Positions 10,376 through 22,900 of a DNA stretch of 64,000 bases are shown one piece after another. Both the position numbers and the translations under genes were made by a program. The stretch spans positions 124,001 to 188,000 of the forward strand of contig CM025852.1 in assembly GCA_003952965.2 (NCBI GenBank), written 5' to 3'. Numbering within the stretch: the first letter of the stretch is position 1; every line of letters starts with the position of its first letter. The stretch is from Morella rubra. Its lineage: Eukaryota > Streptophyta > Magnoliopsida > Fagales > Myricaceae. The notes below the pieces were generated by a model, which was given only the letters and a program-made list of their open reading frames with translations, did no database searches and was not told the DNA's origin.

Positions 10376-13333
10376 TCATATCTTGCTCCTCATCCTCACT
10401 AACTTGGCCAATGTCTCTTGAGCAGCCAATGTCTGGGCATGATTATGTCCCAGCATCACTGTCCGGATACTGAGACAAGTTCTGCATAGGTCTTCACCAC
10501 TGTCAAAATGCCCACCTCTCAACAGCAACTTAGCTCGAGTCTCTAGTAATGTAGCCTTCAACAATGTCACGTCCTGCCAAACATACTCATCCACCCTTTG
10601 ACTACCTTGCAACTTCTTTTTCCAACAAAGTGAGCCATGACACCAATCTTGTATTTGAGAGACAAACGATTTCTCTACGTCTTCTAGTACATTTGTGCAC
10701 ACCTTCAATAGCTCCAATGCTGAGTTGCACCTTGAGAAGGTTGTGAAGGCTTGAATTGCAAGAGGGAGAGCTGTCCTTCTGATATATAAAACCATATCAA
10801 CTGCCTTTAATTGGACGAGTGGGGGTTCAGATTTGAATCCAAAGACCAGGAATGCCGAAGCCCATAGGTGGTCAGCGTTTGACAGTGGATTTCCTGTTTT
10901 CCTCACACCTTGAACCGTGGCTTTGGCAGCTTGCAAACCTTCTTTTCGTTTTGCAAATACCTGAGTTATGGGATGGAACTGGATCCAACATCCCGTCTGT
11001 TTATTGGCTTTTCGTGCTAGCCCCAATTTAACCAGAATAAGGGCTGAATCTTCTTCACTCTTCCAAGTTTTTGTTGTCAAACAACTAGAGCAGCACCCAA
11101 ATGTGAGAGCCAGGCATTTGGTCCACTTCTTGAACCGGTTTCCTATGGCGGACATATTTTTCGCCGCAGCACCTAGCAAACTTGCTGAAATGGGTGCTGG
11201 GGCAAACCATCCACAAACTAGAAGCATTCTTGATGCAAGAAGGTTCCTCCTACCGTTGGTTTGCTGTAAGACTGCAAAGCAGAAGTGCAGGACCTTCATG
11301 AGGAACGGATTGTTCTTACAATACTGTTCTTCAGTGATGCTCATATGCGAACATGGAGGACCATCATTGAGTGGTACCTGGTTTATAGCTTCAAAGAGAG
11401 CTACAGGACTAATTGCGAGCTCAGACAGCAGTGACCCAATCAACCACAAACCAAAGCTCGACCTTCCCAGCTTCTCATCAAATTTCCGCAGAAATTCCAA
11501 CTCGTCAGCTGGATAATCTTTCTTCCTTCTTCCTCTGACCAAAACCATTGCATCTGACAAGGGCAATGGTGGAAGCTGCACTGGATCAAAATTCATCAAC
11601 TTGGATAACCTTGTTGTAATAATCACATGGGACCCCCCGGTGTTCCTTGGGATCAAATCATGCAAATCTTTCCCTTCCCACCATTCTTTTTCGGTCTCAA
11701 GACTATCAATAATTAGTAAGTAAGGCATGTCCCGGAATAGCTCCCTCTTGATTCTCTTGAAAGCTTCAAACTCTTGTTCCTCAAAGCTCCGAATGCGCCC
11801 TCTTTCCTTTTCGAGGTCAGCACTTACATCTAAACCCAAATTCAGAGACAGATTCAATATGTTTTGCCTAAAGTATCGAGCTTCCCCACCAACCCACAAA
11901 ACCAACTTATACCTCTGTGAATACCTGTAAGCAAACTCCAATGCAAGCTCCGTTTTGCCCATGCCAGGAACCCCATTTATGCAAATCACGCTACTGCCCA
12001 AGCTCTTCGATTTCTTGTACTTAGACCTCTTGAGAGAATTTCTTCCTAAAATTGGTTCACCCCAAGCTTCCAAACTTGGTTCTTTGCTCTTACCCATCTC
12101 TAAACTGATGTACCTCCCTCCTCCTCTGGCCGTAAAGACGTCGCTTTCCTCATCTGCGAGACCTTCGGACTGCCCACTGGCTTCTCCTTTGATGGCTTGC
12201 GTAGGACAATCTTGCTCGTGACAGTCCCCACCTCCAAATAAGAGAGTTTCGATCTCAAAAATTTCCTTCTCTCTTCCAACAAAAAATCGGTTTCTGGGAA
12301 AGGGTAGCTCCTCGAATCCGTCTACCACTACCGCATCTTTCTCGGTCACGCTCTGCCGACCTAGCTTTGTTCGTAATATGCCAGTAGTTTTGGATACGCA
12401 GCTTCTCCAGTTTCCCTCATTTGCTTCCAGCTTGAATTCATTGCACTTGATAAGTCCATCTATTGCCTCTTTACATTCTTTATCGATGGAATTGCTGTTC
12501 AGAAGGCCCATGATCTGGGCAGGCCCCGTGTCAAAGAAGATTGGGATCAGGTTCTTCTTCTGAGCAAAGAACCTAATCTCCTCCAAGCTGAGATGGTTAA
12601 GAAAGCTCGAATTAGTCACAACCACAACCCCAAAGGTGACAGAGCAGACAACCCGATCAGCAATCTCGTGGCTCTGACTATCAGAGTACTTTGCTCGGTC
12701 CGCAACAAAGCAAGCAATTCCTTGAAGCTCAAGCTCCGATTTAAGCCATTTAGAGAAGCGCACCAGGTTGGGGTTTTGGCCATGGAAGCCAATGTAAACA
12801 TCGCAGCTCCTGAGTTTGATATTGGAAGCAGGAGAGACGGGTCCTTTGGCAAAGGAGATTCGAGGGACTGGAAAAGAGAAGGAGATGCGCGGAGGAGCCG
12901 TGTCACAGGTCACAAATTTGAGCTTTGCATCAGCTGGGTCATCAGAAAACTCAAATTGGTCTGTTGGGGGCGTGTAGGAACTGCTTGGAATGTCGTCGGA
13001 CAGCGAGCCCCTGTACGAGACTGGCGGTGATGGAAGGGTGAGAGGAGTTGGGTTTTCTTGGGTTTTTGGAGTTATGGCCCTTGGAGATATGTAAGGTGAC
13101 TGCAGGGCTGAAACAAATGCTGATGAAGGCGGTGACACGAGGGACGGAGAATTGTATGGGGATGATTCCATTGAGTTCTTTATGTTTGGAGATGGCAAAT
13201 CTGAATTAAAGCCAGACAGAGCCAGAGTCTCTTTACCTCCTCTGTTGCAATTACTTGCTATCTTGATGGTGAGGCCACTGGAAATCATGCTAGGATGAGG
13301 TGGTTCAGCTGAGTTTGATGCTGCTTCTACCAT
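10376..13333 (-). CDS. XTNX-type TIR/NB-ARC protein (TIR-NBS, intronless)
   Basis: This is a 985-residue single exon. Residues 1-175 are a Ser/Pro-rich N-terminal extension (the 'X'). A TIR-like domain follows (about 177-330; SCDVYIGFHGQ at its start, SLEEI near 249-253). The NB-ARC region begins near 340, with a P-loop GVPGMGKT at 454-461, Walker B LLIID at 539-543 and an RNBS-B-like HVIITTR at 569-575. The C-terminal third is helical, TPR-like and lacks leucine-rich repeats. This architecture and length (about 970-985 residues) match the conserved low-copy XTNX class, to which At5g56220 and At4g23440 belong. These proteins are ancient and do not behave like typical resistance genes; their function is poorly known. 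The N-terminal start is the first ATG of the frame and gives the family's usual length. Cytosolic location is inferred. Confidence 0.88.
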   Translation of the reverse strand: MVEAASNSAEPPHPSMISSGLTIKIASNCNRGGKETLALSGFNSDLPSPNIKNSMESSPYNSPSLVSPPSSAFVSALQSPYISPRAITPKTQENPTPLTLPSPPVSYRGSLSDDIPSSSYTPPTDQFEFSDDPADAKLKFVTCDTAPPRISFSFPVPRISFAKGPVSPASNIKLRSCDVYIGFHGQNPNLVRFSKWLKSELELQGIACFVADRAKYSDSQSHEIADRVVCSVTFGVVVVTNSSFLNHLSLEEIRFFAQKKNLIPIFFDTGPAQIMGLLNSNSIDKECKEAIDGLIKCNEFKLEANEGNWRSCVSKTTGILRTKLGRQSVTEKDAVVVDGFEELPFPRNRFFVGREKEIFEIETLLFGGGDCHEQDCPTQAIKGEASGQSEGLADEESDVFTARGGGRYISLEMGKSKEPSLEAWGEPILGRNSLKRSKYKKSKSLGSSVICINGVPGMGKTELALEFAYRYSQRYKLVLWVGGEARYFRQNILNLSLNLGLDVSADLEKERGRIRSFEEQEFEAFKRIKRELFRDMPYLLIIDSLETEKEWWEGKDLHDLIPRNTGGSHVIITTRLSKLMNFDPVQLPPLPLSDAMVLVRGRRKKDYPADELEFLRKFDEKLGRSSFGLWLIGSLLSELAISPVALFEAINQVPLNDGPPCSHMSITEEQYCKNNPFLMKVLHFCFAVLQQTNGRRNLLASRMLLVCGWFAPAPISASLLGAAAKNMSAIGNRFKKWTKCLALTFGCCSSCLTTKTWKSEEDSALILVKLGLARKANKQTGCWIQFHPITQVFAKRKEGLQAAKATVQGVRKTGNPLSNADHLWASAFLVFGFKSEPPLVQLKAVDMVLYIRRTALPLAIQAFTTFSRCNSALELLKVCTNVLEDVEKSFVSQIQDWCHGSLCWKKKLQGSQRVDEYVWQDVTLLKATLLETRAKLLLRGGHFDSGEDLCRTCLSIRTVMLGHNHAQTLAAQETLAKLVRMRSKI

Positions 13334-14704
13334 TGCCTTGAACGAGTCGCGGAGGCTGAAACGTGGGTACTTGCGGCGTTGTGGTGGACGTGGATCTCAC
13401 TTTGGGGGCTGGGAAATTTTCAACTTTCTATGATGTTCTTTCTCTGCTACACATTAGTACTGCTTTCTTCATGTGCTTCAGTATTGGCAAAGATTAAGCG
13501 TTACACCCTCCATTATGTGCATCACCGGTTTTTTTTTTTTTTTTTGCAAGATTCACTTTTGGCTGGAAGGAACCAGAAAGACGCGACCTGGGCATCTGTG
13601 TGGATTCTTTTGCTCCAAATTATAGCAGATAGATGCAATTATGTGCTTGTCTCTGACGAATGCCAGAAGATGAATGCAACAGTGAAAACTCAAACAGCAG
13701 AAATCTGCATGTGATGGGGTACTCCTATATCACTTCCTATTGTGGGTCTCTCTTTGGTGAGAGCCAGAACCTGTCTTTTTCCCCTTCTGCGGCTGTAGCA
13801 GATTTGACCAAGCGAAGTAATACAATAACAAGCCAGGAAGATAAGTTCTTAATGTTCCATTGCTTCTCATTATCACTGGTCTACAAGGGAAGCATTCAAG
13901 CTTGCCCTGAGAGTCTGAGACAATGGAGGCCTACGTCGGCATTAGACCCAAAGAATATGAAACTAAGATCATCCTCTGATCTGTGATTATTATGAAATGA
14001 ATTCAACTGTCAGAGTCGTTTTCCAAAAAAAAAAACAGAAGAAAAAAAAGGAAGAGAACATCATTAAACGATGGAAGTGTCATTCAATCTACCTTTTTTA
14101 GGTTCATCTGAGGCTCAGAGGGAGGGCCTCAACCGCTGCTACTCCAGAGAAAGCATCTCTCTCTCTCTCTCTCTCAACAACTAGCTGTCTTGAGGATGGC
14201 AATCTGATGTATGGGTTGGATCTGTTGGTTTGACATATTATTTTGTTTTGCTAACCTTGGGGTGTGGACATAAAATACTGTGCAAGTACTTAAAAAGAGG
14301 TTGTTGAGGGTTAATGGTACATTAATTAAATAGTAGTAATTGAATAATGCGCCTTAGGGTTGGGCAATTTCTTTTTGTTTTATGTGTTGTGCAGTTTAAC
14401 ATCTCTGTCCTACATCTAACACGGGTTCTCGCTGGACACAGAAGCCAAAGATCGGTCAGAAAGCAGTCAGAGAAAAGGCTATTGGGAGAGGAACCATAAC
14501 TGGATGCTTGTTGGTAACGAGGCTTCAAATGGCACTATGAATTCAAAAACAGAGAATCTACTATATACAACGTGCTGCTCAGGTCTTTCCTCTGTACGTG
14601 TAGACATCTGACTCAGTTTAAAACTCTCTGCACGGGAAATTGGACCGAAGACCAGTCCAACTGAAGACTGAACGATCACTATTGATCTTGTTAACAGGAG
14701 AAGG

Positions 14705-14746
<42 letters not shown>
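14705..14746 (+). repeat. Poly(A) tract
   Basis: Forty-two consecutive A bases, followed by more A-rich sequence up to the foldback element at 14772. Such a run is prone to sequencing error in its length. Confidence 0.9.
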
Positions 14747-14757
<11 letters not shown>

Positions 14758-14771
14758 AAAGAAAGAAAAAA

Positions 14772-15137
14772 AATACACTTTTCACCCACGAACTACCATA
14801 TATTTTACACTTTGCACCCTAAACTACCAATTTTGGCACATTGCACCCTTTAACTACCAATTTTTAACACTTTGCACCCTTTATCAAATTTTCAAACTAA
14901 AATGACGATAATGCCCTTAGATATTGTTGTCAATTCATTAATTTTTCAAGGGTATTATTGTCAAATGGAGGGTGCAAAGTGTTTAATATTAGTAGTTGGA
15001 GGGTATAATGTGTCAAAGTGGGTAGTTTAGGGTGCAAAATGTATAACATTGGTAGTTTGAGGGTGCAATGTCTTAAAGATGGTAGTTTGGGGTGCAATGT
15101 GTCACTACTCCGATAGTTTGTGGGTGAAAAGTGTATT
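14772..15137. mobile_element. MITE-like foldback element with about 30-bp internal repeats
   Basis: The ends are inverted repeats of about 24 bp: 14772-14796 begins 'aatacacttttcaccca', and 15114-15137 is its reverse complement with about one mismatch. Inside, the right arm repeats 'gtagttt-gggtgcaa-tgt' about five times at a period of roughly 30 bp, and the left arm carries the complementary 'gcaccct-aactacc' units. There is no coding capacity. Both flanks are A-rich, so a target duplication cannot be read with confidence. The superfamily is unassigned. Confidence 0.7.
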
Positions 15138-16743
15138 TTTCTCAAAAAAAAAAAAAAAAAAAAAAACCCTCTCCGTTCCTCTTGTGCAGTTGCGCCCTTT
15201 TCCTATTTCCCAGTAAATAAATTGAAGCTCCTTTGCTTGATTCTAGCAGCTGTTGGGGCCAATGGGCATTCTCACATTGACTTGTTAAAAGATCCTAAGC
15301 CAAAGGAGCGAGAGAAAATTAGGACAGATTCGAGTGAGGTGAGGGTGATATGGGGTGTCACTCCTTTGATTCGTTCCATTCTCTCTCGAACACCATTTTA
15401 GGTTCTAAACGTCTCATCCACCCTCTCCCTGTGCCTATCTTAACGCAAAGTCTACACAAGCACTTGTACTGTTGTACTGTAGATTATCCTCTTCTTAAAG
15501 CATAATAATTTTTTTTTTCCCTCTTCACTTTTAAGTCTTCCCTCTTGCCATTGTAAACCTTCCTGTGTTTGCAATTGTATGACTGAATGTACGGTCCCCA
15601 TTCTTTCAATGCGTGCGAGTGGGACTTACAATAGAATATGTTTTGGGGGCACATAGGCAGGACTCGGAAGCCCCTGCCCAGAAAATGAAATCTTCTTGTT
15701 GGTCCTCAAAGTGAAGCTTCAGCCTTCAATGTATAGGCTATGAACAGTTGAGGGATGATCCATTCCCACTCTGCAAATATATTGTACAGAGGCACAGGCA
15801 CAGCAACTGGGGTGAGCAAGCTGCAAGCGTATCCGTATGTATACCACCGTGTACGGATACACACACTGTCCAACTAGGAAAGCAAAAATGGTTTGGACCT
15901 ATCTGTCGCCAGATTTTATTCCTCCAACATCGTCAGGCCCATCAAGTTTAAAATGCTAGACGACAACCATGATGGGCCCGGCCTACTATTAAACTGCAAA
16001 CTCGCAACAAAAAACCAAAAAAACAAGAAAAATATTAAAATCACTGGAATAATTGAGATGGGGTGCCTTGGTAATTTCAGTGGTCCTTCGAGGTTGGTGG
16101 TTCTGTCCCAGATCGGATGGCCAGCAGCCTCCACTGCTTAGGCGGTTAGCCGGTTACTGTGGGCCACTTCCTCCACGTGGCTCAACTTCTCTCTCCCACG
16201 TTCCTTTTTTTTTTTTTTTTTGGTTTAATTTATATCTTTGAATTAAGAACTCCAATAAGTATTTCTTGTTCGCAATAATTTCATGGCTATAAAACTGCGA
16301 ATCCAACCGAAGTTTAGGGTTTCCATGCCCTTCGATTTACCCATCATCTTTCTCGGAGCTTCATTTATAGGGGACAGTAAGAGTATAATGGTACGTGCAA
16401 ATAACACGCTCTCTCTCATATTCTTTAATTTCACTCTTTTCAATTCAATCATCAATCCTATTCATTTTAAGTTGTATTTCTGGTTCAAGAACGTCATTAT
16501 TACAACTCTGATGCACTTTCAATCTATCCGTCTCTTTCTTCGCCATTAATCTTTCCTGAATTAACAAATTCACAAGAACCCCAGAATTTGATCATGTTCA
16601 CCTTAAAAAGTTGACAGTGGTTGATGTTTCTCTGTCTTTGCTAGATGTTGGGCATGAGCTGGAACGATTGTAGTTCTTCCTGATCTTGATCTGACTGAAT
16701 TTTCGTGGGGTGGTGGGACCGTGGGAGACCCTGGTTTTTGGGC

Positions 16744-19700
16744 ATGGATTTGGAGAGTGAATGTGCGGTTCTTGTATCGGCAGAAGATAATGAAGTGACC
16801 CAAGAGAGGATGCCCCATGATGATGACAATGAGGTAAAGAATAATGGGTCTTGTCCAAATGAAAATGATAAGTTAGTTTCTGCTGAAAATTTTGGTGTCA
16901 ACACCTTGGTGGTAGATACGAACGGTGAGGATGTTGAAAGTGCAGAACCGGAGAATTCGCCTCCACTGGATGCCAAATCTCCTGGTGGGGGTTCGCCTGG
17001 GAGGACAAAGGGATATGGGTTGAAGAAATGGAGGAGGATTAAGAGAGACTTTGTTAGGGATGCAAGTGCAAGCATTGATACTAGTAAAATTTTGAAGAGG
17101 AATTTGCCTGTGACTGGGAATGCAGCTAAAGCTCAGCATTCCCCCCTTGAGATCAAGCAAATTAGTGAGGGTTCGGTAGGGTCCGCACATGTATTAACAG
17201 CTCTAGGAGTTGCTGATGGGTTTTCAATACGTGGTTCTAGTTCAGATTCTAGGATGGCAGTTGGGTCGGCTTTTGCTGCTGGTACAGATTCCGAAAACAG
17301 TGAGGATCGGAGTAGCAGGTCTTCCACAGCAGCCAGTGCTCCAAAGGTGAGGTATGATCCGCCTGCAGCGCGAGAGAAGACCAGGATGAAGAATATTAGC
17401 GGCAAGAACTCGGGAAATTCAGTGCAGAGTGGTCTGCAGGGGAAGAGTCGGACTGAAGGCAGTAAGAAGCCTAGAGGAGAAAGGGTCAAAATTGAGATGG
17501 AAAATTCTCATTCCAGCTTGGAATCTGACTCAAGAAGCTCCAATTTTCTTTTTGTGCCGGGTGCTTTTACTGTGACTAGTAACGGAAAGGAAACTGGAAG
17601 TTCAATGAATTATGATGGGGAGAATAGTGATGAAGCTCACACAAGTGAGCCACAGTTTAGTGAGGAAGTTCAGCCTGGTTATGGCAAAGAGAATGTGGGA
17701 GAGGTCAAAGATCTTTCACGAGATGATTTTGCTACAGACTTGGCTTGGGACGTTAAGGAGGAAAAAAGTGAGAACCATCAGCCCTCAAAAGATCGTGATC
17801 CTTTAGTTCAATCTATCTTTAGCCTCCAGTCTGTGCAGGACGCACTGAAAAAAGGTTTGGCTTGCCTTCATTGTGACAACTTTGATAAACAGTACTATGA
17901 TGCTTCATATTCCATGGTAATACTCAACCGTTACCTTGCTGCTTAGCTCAGTTTCATAAGAATTAATGTTTTTGTTGGTGTCGTTTATCTTAGTTTTGAT
18001 TATCCCTGTTGAAATCGTCCAACATTTATTGCATCAAAAGCTTCTTTCTACTTGTTTCCTATGCTTCATGATGGGAGGACAAATACAAGAATGATGAGAG
18101 AGAAATAGTTGTTATTGTTTCATCACAGGTAATGCCAGAGGATTTAGTTCGTGTGATCATACGGTTTTTGGTCAAACTATGGCTACTAAAGTTTTATCGT
18201 GCTATTAATTGTCACTCTTTGGCTTCAATAGAGATCTTTTTATCTAGAATGCCTTGGAAACTATAAAAAGAGGGCTTCGATTCTTGAAACTTTTTTAATG
18301 TTAGAGATGAGTTATTCTAGATAGAAGTTGTGGCAGATGTTGGATGATGGAGGTGGGTGGATCGCGATATGTTATGGGGACTTCTCAGTATATGCCTTGT
18401 TGTGGATTTTAGTTTTACCGGGCAGATGGGAATGGTTTGCGGAAAATCTTTTTAACATGTGTCAAATTCAGGTTACTGGTTTATATCTGAACCTCTGGGT
18501 GTTTTTTCACGTCTGTTGGCCAGATAGTAAAAAGATGGGGGAGTTTCTACAGGTTTGGGAAGGGTTATAGATGGTTAGGTTTATATCACAATTGGAGATT
18601 TCCTACTAGGTTGATGTAAGGTGTGGCTCTAGTTCCACAATTAATGTGATCTGCAATGAGGTCCATAGAGGAATCCTCGTCAATGAATCTAAGTCCTGTG
18701 CGTAGGAAGAAAAGATTTGGAGGATGATATTTCTGTTAGGAATCTAGATAAGGAAGAGGAAGTGTGTGGTTGAAGTTAAGCTATTTACAGGGTGCATATG
18801 TGAAGAATGCATGATATCTCCATAAGAAAAGGGCAAATTTTTCTTGTCACAAATTTGGTATATATTAGCTGCAACAGCAGGCCTGAGGCCATCTTAAGAG
18901 GAATCATCATGTTTTTCTTTCAAGAGATAATTTGTGTTCTAATAGCTGCCATCCATCTGATTTATTAAATAAGTCTTGAAGTGAAGAACCCAGGTTATTG
19001 AAGCGTTGCTTATCTCCAGGGATTGTTGGATAGCTAAGCCACAGGGAGCATTGTTGAGAAGAAGGTTCTGAGCCCCTTTCATTCTCTATGGGGTTCAGCG
19101 TTTTTTTTCTGCTGACAGTTCTAATGGCTTTTATCTGTTTAAGGTTTCCTAGTGAAAATTTAGGCTGCGGAGGCTTCATTGCATATCAAATATGGGTTTT
19201 TTAAATTAACAGTTTTCGCTAACAGTTTGTCTCTTACAATTACAGAGGTTCAGAAACTAAAGGAGATTGGGAAGGAACCTACATCATTGCATGACAGTCC
19301 AACTAATGGCAGTGGTATACCAGCAGATTTCACTGCTAGTGATCCAGGGAAATACATACCAAGCTCATCCGACGAGCTGGGATCTGAAACCAATAGACAA
19401 ACAGCTTTGACTTCCTTGTCATCCCAAGTATTACTCTTGACAAAGAAGTTAAAATATTGGGAAAGCAAATTGGAGGAGATGAGCGCTATGCTCGAGGAGA
19501 AGGACTCCAGGATCGCTGAACTCGAAACCACTTTAAACAGTAGAAAGTCACCAAAGGAAGAATCAGGTAGCAGTATATGGTTACAAGAGGATTTGTGTAG
19601 AGAGGGAGAGAGTGAGCTTGAGGAGACCCTCAAGCAAAAGATTGAAGCTGAGATTGAGTATCTGGTAATAACGAGGACAATACAGAGAATAAAGGTTGCT

Positions 19701-19997
19701 GCAGTTGATCTATTGGCACCCTTGGAAGAACAAAATGCTCGGAATAGGGAGCAGCAAGCGCAGGTTCTGAACAAACTTGGAGAAGTAGAAAGCAAGAGCA
19801 CGATGCTTAAAAAACAAGCAGAGGAGTTAGAGAAGTATTATGAAGACATCGGAGGGACTGAAGAGGTTTTGAAGATGCAGAGGAGGGTGTTCAAGGCTTC
19901 GTCGTTTGTTTTCTTGCAGTCGATATTGCTTGTTCTAGTGCTTTGGCTTTTTGTTTTGCAGTCGTCACCGGCTTCTGGGCCGGCTGTACCCACCTAA
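16744..19997 (+). CDS. WIP: WPP-domain-interacting protein (WIP), plant KASH nuclear-envelope protein
   Basis: Exon 1 is 16744-17854 and exon 2 is 19246-19997. The split codon joins as GAG to give DALKKEVQKLKEIGKEP; the total is 620 residues. I start at MDLESE (16744) rather than the in-frame ATG 39 bases upstream, because WIP proteins begin this way. A basic cluster KKWRRIKR at about 94-101 is a likely nuclear localisation signal. Residues from about 430 to 585 are coiled coil. One membrane span lies at about 589-609, and the protein ends SGPAVPT, the plant KASH tail (VPT) that binds SUN proteins in the perinuclear space. In Arabidopsis, WIP1-3 anchor RanGAP and WIT proteins at the outer nuclear envelope and help move and shape nuclei. 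By neighbourhood the closest relatives are WIP2 (At5g56210) and WIP3 (At3g13360). Reading into the 1.39-kb intron from exon 1 meets a stop at 17944. Confidence 0.93.
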
Positions 19998-22900
19998 GTC
20001 TGAGAACGGTAGATCCTTTTTTGTGTAATTCCAAAAGATCTTTTGTATCTGAATTTCCCTTTTTACGATGTAAAACTTTTTTTCGTCTCCCTTGTTAGGT
20101 TGGGGGAGGTGCCGTAACTTGTGTTGTAAGAATGGCTATACGTCAAACGGTGCACAATTTGTCTATGGCGTATTATTTATTTTTGCTTGATAAAATAATT
20201 ATCGCAGAGTTCCAACCTCTCCATATAAATACAGTTCTGTATTAAGCAGGCTGGGGATCTCGGCCTCTCAATCTGAGTCCATTATGGATGTCTTGTTGGC
20301 ACTTTGTTGTTAGAAATATATGGGAGCTTGGGAATGGCGGCTTGTTATTAGCTATACGGATTCTGTAAACGACGGGATTCTAAGGTACGTCATACGGAGT
20401 ACATATGACTGAATTTCTTTTATGGCAGTTCGAGTTATGTCTTCTTTTCGTGTTTTGGCGCTCCCCTGAAAACTTCGTTTCTTCTCCGGGGTGTCCGTGT
20501 CACGCCGGCCGTTTGTTTGCGCTTGTCCGTGTATCATTTATCGTTTCTTCTCTTGGGTTCTGATGGTAATTATTTTTATTGCTTTGAATTAAATGTGTCT
20601 TGATTATGAAAAAAGAAGAAGAAGATAGTAGTCGGAGGTCGTCATGCATGTGTGCTGGCGTGCGAGTTGGGGTACTCAGAGGTACATAAATATTGTCCCT
20701 TTACTCGGAGGCACGTTTGGCAGTGATCCTCGTTCGAGTGAGATTATGAGTTGAAACTGCAAGTAGCACTATTCTTTGTCGCTTTCAAAACCACATTAAT
20801 GGGTGTCTTTGGCCCCTCTGGTCTTTATCAGTTGAAAAGGTCATAGAAATGCAAGTTTGGCATTGTCAAGGAAAAAAAAAATATGCAAGTTTGGCATCGG
20901 GAGATTCGTCTGGCAAAAGCGAATCTTGTTATTATACAATAATTACTTCCAATCTTCTGCGAAAGTTTTGCTCATCCAAACCTATTTCTTCGAGTTTTGA
21001 AACCCTTATATATAGCCGGTTAGAAATCTAATAGAAGCGACGTTCGGCTAAAAGGCCCAGGAGTTTGAGGCGGTTTACTTGGCTTTCACGAGTGTTCAGC
21101 GCTCTAAAGTCTAAACTAACTGTCTTCGAGAGCCTGGATACCGTACGTGTGCGGTGGGCGCATGCAAAACCAGATATAATATCTCATGATAGTGGACCGC
21201 ATGCAGTAACGGAAGTGGTAAACCTTCCCAAGTTGTTTCATTTTGATATAAAATATATCACCTTGGAAATAGCTAGGTTTGGCTCCCAAATTCCAAAAGT
21301 TAGCTAATTAGATATTAATTATGCATGCAAATTATGAATCTTCCAGGCAGCATATATATATATATACACATATATAATCGCTTTCTTAATTAGATTGATC
21401 TAATCAACACCATCGATCTACATATATATTATGTATGTATACAGTATATATAATGTACATCCATCCATAAAAAGCACCTCATTAAGATCTCTTGCTACTT
21501 GCCAGACATGCATAAAACATCGCATTAAATTTTAATTAATATATAAACAATGTATAAGAAACTGATCGATCATCCCAGTGATAAATAGGTTGAAAAATAT
21601 GTATTCACCGTAGAAAGTTGGGAATTCATGGCGTGAGCAGAAAGGTGTAAATGTAAATATATGCATATAAAGCGCCCTCAAAATGTATTTATAGCAGGTG
21701 TTGCTTTCATATATATAATAAGGTCACGAGAATGTGAGGAGAAAACAGGTGAGCTATCCCTTTTCACCCTTATCTAAGATTTAATTAATACGTACTGCAC
21801 CGCCATGTAGACGTAGTACTACCCCGGCCCTCTCATATTTGTTCTGATCATCCGATTATAATTAAGAATGACAATATCAATTGATGACTACTCTCACCGG
21901 GCCCTCCTCCCCCTTTCCGATCGGATGCATTATATATAATTTTAGCAGCTAGCTGGTATATATATATATATAATAGGCTACACACTTAATACACGTGTAT
22001 GCCCACAAACTCAATAGCGTGACGAATCACCGTACACTTGCTTCCAACTTTGGCCATTCTCATATATATATATCTAAGTCAATTTATATACCCCTCACAC
22101 TGAAAATTTAGTAACTGGATCTAGCCGCCTTTGTGACCCTATATATTCTGATGTTTTTGCCTTGCTGTCTGCTGACTTATTCATAAATGTGTATATATAT
22201 ATATTAGCAGAGAACAACAACAATTCTACACAGTTGAAATATTATAATTATATGATCATTACTTAAGCAATTGAGTTCTTCAGAATATTTGTTTAGAGCT
22301 GCTTTACACACGTCCTGCAAGTTATTATAATATCTGCATATATGGTTATAACAATATCAAATATTCAACTTTAAATATGAGATAACATTCTCGAAATATC
22401 AGATATTCAAATTTAAATATGAGATACGGTAATTAAGATATTGGAGATTCAAATTTAAATGTGAAATATAGTTATCGTTTAAATGTAAGAATATATTTCC
22501 TATTAATATGCTTTATATATTTTTTTATATAAATATAGACTTTTTAGCTTGTATGATGAACTCATAATACAAAATACAATTATAGATAATTTTTTACCGT
22601 AGATATAAATCTTCTAAACAGAACTAATTAAATTTAAATTTATGTCGCTAATTACTATTTCTTTCAGTTCTTATTTATCTGAGTGCTATATTAGAGAGAA
22701 GGAAAACTACGTCTCTTTGGGTACAGCAAAAGAGCCAAAGACCCTTTCAAACGACCCCACAAGTGGTCTTCGATCGTGGTAGATCATAAAAGATTTCCCA
22801 ACTCCGAACAAGTTGCTTTGAGGACTCAATAATATATGTTTCTCTCAAAGAAACTTTCCTTCACTGGAATTGAAAAATAAGTTTAAATCCGATCACGGAA

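Larger units (their letters stand above)
13334..16743. other. Divergent intergenic region between XTNX and WIP genes
   Basis: The XTNX gene reads left and the WIP gene reads right from this 3.4-kb spacer, so it holds both promoters and 5' UTRs. It also contains a 42-bp A run and a foldback element (listed separately), a T run at about 13530-13544 and a short CT run at about 14156-14174. The open frames within it show no family resemblance. Confidence 0.6.

Noticed and set aside
10968..11516. 182-residue open frame on the plus strand
   Set aside because: It is the antisense shadow of the XTNX coding exon.
14479..14778. Phe-rich open frame with a long poly-F run
   Set aside because: It is the translation of the poly(A) tract in reverse and not a protein.
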